Shown here piece by piece: positions 1-6,251 of a stretch of DNA of 20,079 nucleotides (its first letter is position 1; each line of letters starts with the position of its first letter). The notes under the pieces are model-generated. The model had not been told where the DNA came from and made no database searches. It saw only the letters and a program-made list of their open reading frames with translations. The position numbers and the translations under genes were made by a program. The stretch comes from Phycisphaerae bacterium (lineage in GTDB: Bacteria > Planctomycetota > Phycisphaerae > UBA1845 > UTPLA1). The DNA is taken from contig JAFGQA010000069.1 in the NCBI GenBank assembly GCA_016935885.1, positions 1 through 20,079 of the forward strand. The letters run 5' to 3'.

Positions 1-77
1 CGCCCGCACAGGCTGATTCTCGGGCGCCAGGCGGCGTAGGCCAGGGCACGCAGTAACTAGTTAAGTGCCAAAGTCCA

Positions 78-100
78 GACCACCGGCTCTGCCGGTGGTC
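78..100. repeat. Perfect palindrome, dispersed-repeat copy R0
   Basis: GACCACCGGC and GCCGGTGGTC form a perfect 10-bp stem around a TCT loop. The same core (CACCGGC, TCT, GCCGGTG) recurs at 20018-20036 with one more base pair in the stem. I therefore count it as a short copy of the palindromic repeat family seen elsewhere in the window. There is no T-tract after it. Confidence 0.6.
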
Positions 101-188
101 GCTGATTCCTTGGACCCTCGAGGCCCCAAGTCCTTTGGCCTTGCCTTTTGGGACCCTGGCGTGACAATGCCATTGGTGTCTGCTTCGG

Positions 189-224
189 TACCTGGTGCCT
201 GGCTGTCTCGTACTTGGTGCTTGG
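189..224. repeat. Degenerate heptamer repeat TRCYTGG
   Basis: Two pairs of adjacent heptamers, TACCTGG-TGCCTGG (189-202) and TACTTGG-TGCTTGG (211-224), are separated by an 8-base spacer. The second pair repeats the first with a single C-to-T change in each unit. It ends about 11 bases before the ribosome binding site of the next gene. Function is unknown. Confidence 0.6.
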
Positions 225-247
225 CCATCTTTCTGGAGAACATGAGC

Positions 248-934
248 ATGAACCGCAGTATTGCTGCCGTTGCCGTCCTGAGCGCCGCTTTCCTAGCCGC
301 GGCGGGCGTGGCCAAGAGCATGGGCCAACCTGGTTCGACCACCGCCGCGCCTCCGGCCACCGGAAACGCCCGCCATCCCGTCGGCGTCCTGAACCTCGTG
401 CGGGTCTTCAATGAATGTGACCAGATCCGCGACCTCAACGAACAGATCAAACAGAAGACCGACGAACTCGCCAAGGAAGCCAACCAGCGGCGCGAAGTCA
501 TCGAACAGAAGCAGCTTGAGTTGAGCGCGTTCCAGGCCGGCACGCCCGACTATGAGGCCCGCCGAAACAACCTCGTACGGCTGAATGTCGAGGCCAACGT
601 GTGGTTCAAGATGGAGGAGGAGGAGCTCGAGCGTCAGAAGTTTTACTGGACACGGATCATCTACGAAAAGGCGGTCGACATGGCCGCGGAACTGGCCAAG
701 GAGCGGAGCTACGATGTCGTGCTCCAACGCACCAAGTTCGAGCCCTTCGAGATCGAGCAGACCGTCCAGATGTTGCGCAGGCTGATCCAGGACCGGACAG
801 TGCTCTACAACGTGCCCGATGTGGATATCACCGACACACTCATCGGCCGGCTCAACGCCGCGTACAAGGCAGGTGGCGGCAAGAAGCAGCTTGAGATGCC
901 CACGCAGCCGCCGTCCTTCCAGCCAATGCCTTGA
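248..934 (+). CDS. OmpH/Skp-like periplasmic chaperone
   Basis: This 228-residue protein fits the OmpH/Skp family of periplasmic holdase chaperones, which escort unfolded outer-membrane proteins. Residues 2-20 form a hydrophobic signal segment. The mature part opens with a short beta-like stretch (VGVLNLVRVFNEC, about 46-58). A long charged coiled-coil follows (about 60-155), then a return strand (YDVVLQ, 155-160) and a Pro-rich tail. This order matches the body and tentacle plan of Skp, though the protein is somewhat longer than E. coli Skp. The ATG at 248 is preferred because GGAGA at 235-239 lies 8 bases upstream. The ATG at 242 is also in frame but only 2 bases from that site. The neighbouring genes are not the usual bamA/lpxD set, at least inside this window. 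The family call is good; the client proteins are unknown. Confidence 0.8.
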   Translation: MNRSIAAVAVLSAAFLAAAGVAKSMGQPGSTTAAPPATGNARHPVGVLNLVRVFNECDQIRDLNEQIKQKTDELAKEANQRREVIEQKQLELSAFQAGTPDYEARRNNLVRLNVEANVWFKMEEEELERQKFYWTRIIYEKAVDMAAELAKERSYDVVLQRTKFEPFEIEQTVQMLRRLIQDRTVLYNVPDVDITDTLIGRLNAAYKAGGGKKQLEMPTQPPSFQPMP

Positions 935-983
935 GGGATTGGGGATTGACGATTGGGGATTGGGGATTGGAGATTGACGATTG
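935..983. repeat. Seven-unit heptamer tandem repeat (GGGATTG type)
   Basis: Exactly seven 7-bp units begin right after the OmpH-like stop codon. The order is GGGATTG twice, ACGATTG, GGGATTG twice, GAGATTG, ACGATTG. The ATTG half never varies and only the first three bases change. This resembles the short tandemly repeated repetitive (STRR) heptamers known from cyanobacteria, but I infer no relationship. There is no stem-loop potential worth noting. Confidence 0.85.
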
Positions 984-1241
984 ACACGTCACCACGGTCG
1001 TGGATTCGGATCGACCTGCGATCTTGACGCCGGACCGCGCCGGGTCCCGCGCCCGGAGAATCCACGCCGCTGCCGATAAGGCCGGATAATATGATGCTGG
1101 AAGTCAATACCTCCCGGTAGGGGCTCGATGTATAAGGAAGCGATCAGCCCTCAGCCCAACGACTCTCGCTGAAAGCCGATAGCGAATGGCTGAAAGCTGA
1201 TAGTGAATTGCTGGCGGTTGAATGCTGGAAGCTCCCTGCGA
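984..1241. other. Intergenic gap before the ABC1 kinase gene
   Basis: There is no gene in this 258-base gap. It contains a short GC-rich inverted segment near 1030-1062 and an isolated TAATAT at 1087-1092 without a matching -35 box. The 21-bp tandem repeat at 1168-1209 lies just before the kinase start. Confidence 0.5.
1168..1209. repeat. 21-bp tandem duplication
   Basis: Two adjacent 21-bp units both begin GCTGAAAGC and differ at three positions (C/T at positions 10 and 16, G/T at position 21). A third, strongly decayed start (GCTGG) follows. An in-frame GTG at 1203 lies inside the second unit, which is one reason not to use it as the start of the kinase gene. Confidence 0.7.
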
Positions 1242-3089
1242 ATGTCGCTCGCCACACTGCCAAAGACGGTCCGAACCTTCTCACGCCTCCGCGTGATCGC
1301 CCAGGTCCTGTCCAAGCACGGCTTCGGTCACTTCGTGGACCGGCTCCAACTGGCCAGGTATCTACCGTCCGTCGAGTGGCTGCGGCGAGGCAAACCCAAG
1401 GAAGAACCGGAGGTCGACCCGCTTACGGTGGTCGGCAACAGGCTGGTGCGCGTCTGCGAGGAACTCGGCCCGACATTCGTCAAGCTTGGACAGATGGCCT
1501 CCACCCGGCCGGACATCCTGCCACCGCAGATCCTCAGCGCGATGGAACGTCTCCAGGACGACGTTACCCCCTTTCCGCCCGAGCAGGCACGCCGCATCTT
1601 CCTCAACGACACTGGCAGCACCGTCGGCGAGGCATTCCGCGAGTTCACCGACCAGCCTTTCGCCAGCGGCTCGATCGGCCAGGTTCACCGAGCGGTCGCG
1701 GCCGACGGGCAGAAGGTCGTCGTCAAGATCAAGCGGCCGGGCATTGATCACGTCGTCCAGCTCGACATCTACGTTCTTCAGTGGATGGCCGAACGTGCCG
1801 AATCCCTGTTCCCCGAACTCCGCCCGTACCACCCCAAGATGCTCGTGGATGAATTCGCACAGACGATCCGCACCGAACTGGATTTCATCAACGAGGCATC
1901 CGCGACATCCCGCTTTCACGAGGCATTCAGGGATGACCCCAACATCTCCACACCACGGGTTCGCTGGGATCTGACCGGGCCCAGCGCCCTCACGCTCGAA
2001 TTCATGGAGGGACTACGCTTCCGCGGCGCCTTGGAGGAGGATTCAAGGCGCGCGGCGGCCCACCGGCGCGGAGGACTGAATGAAGCACCGGCGCAAGAAT
2101 CCGAGGATTCGAGTGAACAGGGGCGTGATAACGCCACAGGCACGCCGCATCCAACAACGCCGACCGCTCAGGACCGCGAATCTCCACACCCTCCATTGGA
2201 CCGCAAGGCCCTGGCAATAAACCTGTCGGAGTGCTTTCTGCGGCAGTTCTTTGAACTCGGCCTGTTTCATGCCGATCCACACCCTGGCAACCTGCTTATC
2301 CGCCCCCCGGCGGGCATCGTGCTGTTCGACTTCGGCATGGTTGGGAAGATCGACGACGAGCTGATCGGCCAGTTGGTCATCGGCATCGTGGCGGCCGTCA
2401 GGCGGGAGGTCGACATCCTGATTGACGTCCTCGCGGACGTCGGGGCGCTGGGCCGGGAGACGGACCGGCAGATGTTGGCCCGTGACCTGCGCGGGCTGCT
2501 GGACAAGTACTACGGACTGCCGCTGCGGCGCATGGACCTGGGGACCATCTTCCGCGAGCTGCTCGAGACCGTCCGGCGAAACGACGTCACCTTGCCCCGC
2601 AACTTCGTTGCCATGTTCAAGTCGCTGGCCACCGTGTCGGGCGTGGTGCTCCAACTCGATCCGGACCTGAATCTCGTCAGCCTGCTCCAGCCGAAGCTGT
2701 CCGGTCTCCTCCGCGATCGTCTCTCGCCGCGCCGTCTGCTGCGATTCGCCGGCATGTCGGCGTGGCACGTCGCCAGCATATTACGGGACGCGCCGCGATT
2801 CATACGGGATCTGATGCGAGGTATCGGACGCGGTCAGTTTCAAATCAACATCAGGCACGAAAACCTCGATTACCTGGCTAGCGAACTAGACCGCTCGAGC
2901 AACCGGATTGCCTTCTCGGTCGTCGCAGCGTCAACAGTGGTCGGCAGTTCGATGCTGCTGAGCATGGAGACCGACGTGACGGTCCTTGGCATGCCGATCC
3001 GGTATCTCGGTTTTGCCGGGTACGGCTTGGCCTTCTTCATGGCGGCCTGGCTGCTTGTCGCCATCCTGCGAAGCGGCAAGATGTCATAG
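1242..3089 (+). CDS. ABC1/AarF/UbiB-family atypical protein kinase
   Basis: This 615-residue membrane protein belongs to the UbiB/COQ8 family, whose members support isoprenoid-quinone or lipid metabolism at the inner membrane. Visible signatures are the KxGQ motif (K81-L-G-Q84), the Ala-rich-type nucleotide loop (ASGSIGQVHRA, 141-151), the conserved lysine region VVVKIKRPG (159-167), the catalytic-loop equivalent FHADPHPGN (342-350) and DFG (363-365). Two C-terminal hydrophobic helices lie at about 556-574 and 588-609. A Pro/Ser/Glu/Arg-rich insertion of about 55 residues (264-318) separates the ME-GL strand from the helix before the catalytic loop. That segment is short in ordinary family members. 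The ATG at 1242 is chosen over the in-frame GTG at 1203, which lies in a tandem repeat. No quinone-pathway gene is adjacent, so the substrate is open. Confidence 0.9.
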   Translation: MSLATLPKTVRTFSRLRVIAQVLSKHGFGHFVDRLQLARYLPSVEWLRRGKPKEEPEVDPLTVVGNRLVRVCEELGPTFVKLGQMASTRPDILPPQILSAMERLQDDVTPFPPEQARRIFLNDTGSTVGEAFREFTDQPFASGSIGQVHRAVAADGQKVVVKIKRPGIDHVVQLDIYVLQWMAERAESLFPELRPYHPKMLVDEFAQTIRTELDFINEASATSRFHEAFRDDPNISTPRVRWDLTGPSALTLEFMEGLRFRGALEEDSRRAAAHRRGGLNEAPAQESEDSSEQGRDNATGTPHPTTPTAQDRESPHPPLDRKALAINLSECFLRQFFELGLFHADPHPGNLLIRPPAGIVLFDFGMVGKIDDELIGQLVIGIVAAVRREVDILIDVLADVGALGRETDRQMLARDLRGLLDKYYGLPLRRMDLGTIFRELLETVRRNDVTLPRNFVAMFKSLATVSGVVLQLDPDLNLVSLLQPKLSGLLRDRLSPRRLLRFAGMSAWHVASILRDAPRFIRDLMRGIGRGQFQINIRHENLDYLASELDRSSNRIAFSVVAASTVVGSSMLLSMETDVTVLGMPIRYLGFAGYGLAFFMAAWLLVAILRSGKMS

Positions 3090-3385
3090 TGAATGAGGAG
3101 CGTCAAAGGCCGACATGCGCAAGACCGGGCGACCGGAGGACCGGAAGCTGAAAGGCGTCGCGCAAGGATGACATGAGCGATTGTGCCGCTTGGCTCGCCG
3201 CGGCGCTTGGCTGGCCTGCCGGCTTGCCGTTTGGCGGATCGCCCGTTCACGTTGTTCTTGCGCGGCTCTAAATCCCGACACGGGACGCTTGACCGCGACG
3301 CTGTAGGGCCGCGCGTCAGGTGGAAGCAGCGAAACACGAGGGCGTTCAGCCGCGAAGAGCAGATGGCTCGCTGGGGGGCTGCTCT
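3090..3385. other. Intergenic gap with 17-bp imperfect repeats
   Basis: No gene is supported in these 296 bases. At 3188-3238 there are three imperfect 17-bp units, each beginning GCTTG; units one and two match at 11 of 17 positions. The last part holds a G6 run at 3373-3378 that probably serves as the ribosome binding site of the next gene. No clear promoter or terminator is visible. Confidence 0.5.
3188..3238. repeat. Three imperfect 17-bp units beginning GCTTG
   Basis: The units are 3188-3204, 3205-3221 and 3222-3238. The shared core is GCTTGGC; the rest is GC-rich and divergent. Conservation is weaker than in the 7-bp and 21-bp repeats further left, so this could be low-complexity sequence rather than a true tandem array. 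Confidence 0.4.
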
Positions 3386-5539
3386 GTGAAGATCCTGAAG
3401 ACCAGCGCGGGCCACACAAGCGCGCAGGACACCGCTCGCCGCGGCCCGTGCGGCGCAGACATCTCCGATGTGGTCAGCATCGCCACGTATTACAAGACCG
3501 AGACGGTGTACGCCCCGACGGCGTGGCGGCGCCACCCGCTCGCGCGGGCCGACCTGCTGGTGGCGGCAGCCATCGTGCTGGCCGCGCTGCTGGTTCGCTG
3601 GCCGTTCATCGCCCGAGGCGAGACACTGCTCCACTCCGACGAGGCGATCGTTGGCCTGATGGCCCAGGACATCGCCGCGGGGGAGCGATTCCCGGTCTAC
3701 TTCTACGGCCAACGGTACATGGGCGCGCTCGAGGCATACGTGATCGCCGCGCTCCTGCCTCTGTTCGACAAGCCTATCCACGCCCTGCGCTTCGGCCCGA
3801 CGTGTTTCTTCGCGCTGCTCGTTGCCGTCCAGTACTTGATGTTGACGCGATGGTTCGGGCGTCGCGGCGGGCTTGCCGGCGCCGCAGTCCTGCTGGCCGG
3901 ATCGCCCATGTTTACCCAATGGTCCATCTCCGCGCGAGGCGGTTACATCGAGATCCTCCTGTGGGGCTCGGCACTGATCTGGGCCTACTCCGAGTGGTTC
4001 GTGCCCGGCTCGACCAGCCATCGGTCGCAGGCCGCTGACCGTCAGCCGCCACGCCCCCCCTTTCATCCTTCACGCTCCCGCCTTGGTCGCGTTCAGTCCT
4101 TGATTCTTCATCCTCCCCCCTCCGTCCGCCGCTTCTTGCTCGGCGGCTTGATCGGGTCCGGTTTGTGGATCAACCCATCGATCGTCCTGTTTGTCGTGCC
4201 GATCGTGGCCCATGCGTTGATGAACCGCCCGCTGGCCGCCGTCCTTGCATCGCCCGGGCTCGGCGCCAAGCTGAAACGAGCTACGGGCCTCGCCGGCCGC
4301 ACGAGCTTGCTTCTCGTTGCGATCCTCGCGGCTGTCGTACTGAACGCAACCTGGGCCGTCTGGGTCGAGCAGGGCAAGGTCCACAACATGCTTCTGCTGG
4401 GCCTGCTTCCGCAGACGATCGCCATCGGCCTGCTGGGCACCGCCGCCGCAGGGTTACTTGTGCTCGCGGTCAGCAAGACGCACGTCGTCAGCACGGCTCG
4501 CTCCCTGTTGCTGCGGGCAAACGGCGCGTTGATCCTCGGCACGCTGGCAGGAGCGGCCCCCGCCGCCCTGTACGTCTTTCAAAGCGCGGTAGGTGTCCGC
4601 AGCATGGACCCGTCCCTCCCGTTAGGTTTCCGCCCCATCTGGCTGGCAGGCGAAACGCTGAATTACCTTGTGCACGGCTTGCCGCTTCTCTTCTGCGCCG
4701 ACGCGAGGCCGTTCCTGCAACTCGTCAGCGTGGGCCGCGACACGGCCGTGCTACCCCTGGATATCATCACGTCCAGCGCGGCCGTCGCGGCAAGTTGGCT
4801 CGCCTTGGGGGTGATGACGACCTCGCTGCTCCTGCTGTCGGTCTCATACCGCCGCGAAGTGTCCAAGCTGCTCAACCTGCAACCTGCTAACTACTCCCCG
4901 GCCGTATTGCTGATGCTCGGCATCGCCACCACGCTGGCCATGTACGTCATGGGGGGCTGCACGCTCGACTTCACGACGATCAGATACCTCGTGCCGCTGT
5001 GGGCCTTCGTACCCGGCCTGCTGGCAGCCGTGTTCGTCGGCCAGCGTTTCCGATTGGCGGCCCGCGTTGCCCCGCTGTGCATCTGCATCGCCTACGCCGT
5101 CGGCCAATACGCGATGTTCCAACAACTCGGCAACCCGCACCCGCTGCGCCCGCTCGCGACAGCCATCACATCTCGCGGCATCGATCCGGCCATCGCCGAG
5201 CCGCTCGACGCCCACCTACTCTCGTATTTGACGCAACAACGCTGCCGCACGGCCGAGTTCGAGTCGTTTTGGCCCAGGCTGGCCCACTTCCGCCCGGCCG
5301 TCGAGGCGGACCGGCCCGCCAACTACATCGTCCAGACGCGCGAAATCGACCGCACCCAGGACTGGATCGCAGGCGGCTGGCCCGGTGAGCCGCCGCCGGA
5401 GACCAAGCGGTTCCTGTGGCCCCGCCTCCGTCGGGCACTGATCGCCGACCCAGACCTGTTGCTGCGGCGTGAGTCGCTCGGCGATGGCTACGAGAGGATC
5501 CGCCTCCGACGTCCGTTGCCCGAACGGCGCGGACCCTGA
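3386..5539 (+). CDS. Polytopic GT39/ArnT-like membrane glycosyltransferase
   Basis: This is a multi-pass membrane protein of 717 residues from the GTG at 3386. The pattern is that of GT-C enzymes, which transfer sugars from a lipid-phosphate donor on the outer face of the inner membrane. After the first helix (about 56-74) comes the extracytoplasmic loop with an acidic pair, ARGETLLHSDEAIVGLMAQD (D85, E86), then FYGQRYMGALEAY. This layout is typical of PMT/ArnT-like proteins. Further hydrophobic helices follow up to about residue 580, then a soluble C-terminal domain. Residues 209-247 are a Pro/Arg/Ser-rich loop out of character with the rest. The GTG has GGGGGG 7 bases upstream. A longer reading from 3320 is open but has no ribosome binding site and no protein-like sequence. 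Acceptor and donor are unknown. Confidence 0.72.
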   Translation: MKILKTSAGHTSAQDTARRGPCGADISDVVSIATYYKTETVYAPTAWRRHPLARADLLVAAAIVLAALLVRWPFIARGETLLHSDEAIVGLMAQDIAAGERFPVYFYGQRYMGALEAYVIAALLPLFDKPIHALRFGPTCFFALLVAVQYLMLTRWFGRRGGLAGAAVLLAGSPMFTQWSISARGGYIEILLWGSALIWAYSEWFVPGSTSHRSQAADRQPPRPPFHPSRSRLGRVQSLILHPPPSVRRFLLGGLIGSGLWINPSIVLFVVPIVAHALMNRPLAAVLASPGLGAKLKRATGLAGRTSLLLVAILAAVVLNATWAVWVEQGKVHNMLLLGLLPQTIAIGLLGTAAAGLLVLAVSKTHVVSTARSLLLRANGALILGTLAGAAPAALYVFQSAVGVRSMDPSLPLGFRPIWLAGETLNYLVHGLPLLFCADARPFLQLVSVGRDTAVLPLDIITSSAAVAASWLALGVMTTSLLLLSVSYRREVSKLLNLQPANYSPAVLLMLGIATTLAMYVMGGCTLDFTTIRYLVPLWAFVPGLLAAVFVGQRFRLAARVAPLCICIAYAVGQYAMFQQLGNPHPLRPLATAITSRGIDPAIAEPLDAHLLSYLTQQRCRTAEFESFWPRLAHFRPAVEADRPANYIVQTREIDRTQDWIAGGWPGEPPPETKRFLWPRLRRALIADPDLLLRRESLGDGYERIRLRRPLPERRGP

Positions 5540-5553
5540 AAAGCACTCCGAGA

Positions 5554-5682
5554 GCGTCCGTGACACTTCCGGCGGCATTCGAATCTGGGTGCCACGGGCG
5601 GCTTGTCCGCCAGTGCCCGCACACGTGCTGGACGCACGGGCAGGCAAGCTGCCAGTGGCAGCGCCTGGACTGTCACGGACGC
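5554..5682. repeat. Hairpin element with 12-bp terminal inverted repeats
   Basis: GCGTCCGTGACA at 5554-5565 is the exact reverse complement of 5671-5682. Inside it a second pair of arms, 5588-5615 and 5635-5662, matches at about 22 of 28 positions around a 19-base loop. The element starts 14 bases after the glycosyltransferase stop codon. It could be a MITE-like or REP-like unit, or a long transcript-end structure. No target-site duplication is evident. Confidence 0.6.
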
Positions 5683-5708
5683 ATTCCCAAATATCGTTGA
5701 CAGAAGGC

Positions 5709-5737
5709 TGGCCAGCGATAACACAAGCCATTAGAAT
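5709..5737 (+). promoter_or_regulatory. Weak sigma70-like promoter candidate
   Basis: TGGCCA (4 of 6 to TTGACA) and TAGAAT (5 of 6 to TATAAT) are spaced 17 bases apart. A perfect TTGACA lies just upstream at 5697 but has no good -10 box at proper spacing. The next gene starts over 500 bases away, so if real this would drive a long leader or a non-coding RNA. Confidence 0.25.
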
Positions 5738-5840
5738 AGGTCGAAACTAGCGAATCAGGAGTCCATCCCAAGGTTGTGGTACAACGGGCTCTTCCAGGTT
5801 TCCGTTGCGTCTGGCGGCGTGGTGCCACGTGGGCCTTGGG

Positions 5841-5882
5841 ACGGGTTCCACGAAGGGTGGCGGACCCCGTAGGGCTACGCCC
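5841..5882. other. Adjacent strong hairpins in intergenic DNA
   Basis: ACGGGTTCCAC (5841-5851) pairs with GCGGACCCCGT (5860-5870) at 9 of 11 positions around an 8-base loop. It is followed at once by GGGC-TAC-GCCC (5872-5882). This suggests a structured RNA or repeat remnant. I do not recognise an RNA family: it lacks the usual marks of SRP RNA, tmRNA and RNase P RNA. Confidence 0.4.
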
Positions 5883-6073
5883 AGCTCCGCTCGACCGGGT
5901 CAGTTTCGTAACCACAAGGAAGATACGCAGTTATGGCTGTTCTGGTCCCGCTGCCGATGCTGCCACGTCTGTGTGCGAGGTTGATACCTCGAACGTCGAG
6001 CCATGACTGTGCTTGCGGGTTTTTTCTCTTTTTGGGCGTTAGCAAACGGCAGAAATCGAGCTTAGTTACTGTG

Positions 6074-6143
6074 CCAACGCCGTGGCACAGGCGTCTCGCC
6101 CAGGTCATCACCGCCTCAGACTGTGGCACCACGGAGGCGTTGG
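6074..6143. repeat. Dispersed palindromic repeat, copy R1
   Basis: The unit is bounded by CCAACGCC (6074-6081) and its exact reverse complement GGCGTTGG (6136-6143). The core 6081-6137 aligns without gaps to 17468-17524 at about 38 of 57 positions. The stretch GTGGCACAGGCGTCTCGCC (6082-6100) matches a copy at 20014-20032 with one difference. A GTGCCA/TGGCAC stem (6071-6088) overlaps the left end. Confidence 0.6.
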
Positions 6144-6251
6144 GGTAAGTCGATAGGGTCCCGAGGCGTTTTGAGAAGGTCCTTTGATCGTCGTTGGACA
6201 GAGGTCGCTGGTGTTTCGCCAGTCCTGCCTCATGCCCTGAGGAGTAAGATC

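Larger units (their letters stand above)
1..247. other. Non-coding left edge with repeats
   Basis: I see no convincing gene here. All three plus frames close within the first 56 bases, so the 3' end of an upstream gene could lie here, but its family cannot be told. The stretch holds a perfect 10-bp hairpin at 78-100 and a degenerate 7-bp repeat at 189-224, described separately. An open frame runs through this DNA into the OmpH-like gene, but it lacks protein-like composition before the signal peptide at 248. Confidence 0.6.
5540..6251. other. 712-base gap rich in hairpins and repeats
   Basis: I find no credible gene here. In order it contains a 129-bp hairpin element (5554-5682) and promoter-like hexamers (TTGACA at 5697-5702; TGGCCA, 17 bases, TAGAAT at 5709-5737). 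Next are strong hairpins at 5841-5870, 5872-5882 and 5976-5991, then T-runs at 6020-6033, and a dispersed-repeat copy at 6074-6143. The last 100 bases carry the leader of the next gene. GC content falls from here into the following gene. Confidence 0.6.

Noticed and set aside
1..56. 3' end of an upstream gene
   Set aside because: Two frames run from the left edge to stops at 37-39 and 54-56, but they give only 12 and 17 residues with no family signature, so a gene cannot be supported.
1024..1092. Promoter for the ABC1 kinase gene (TTGACG at 1024, TAATAT at 1087)
   Set aside because: The two hexamers are 57 bases apart and neither has a partner at 16-18 bases.
2870..4066. Minus-strand open frame spanning the kinase end, gap and glycosyltransferase start
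   Set aside because: It crosses two well-supported genes and the gap between them and shows no protein-like motif. It is a shadow frame.
5697..6033. SRP RNA, tmRNA or RNase P RNA
   Set aside because: None of the conserved sequence blocks of these RNAs was found; only generic hairpins are present.
6123..6251. N-terminal extension of the metalloprotease frame
   Set aside because: The signal peptide begins at the ATG at 6252 with a GGAG site in front. The extension overlaps the dispersed repeat.
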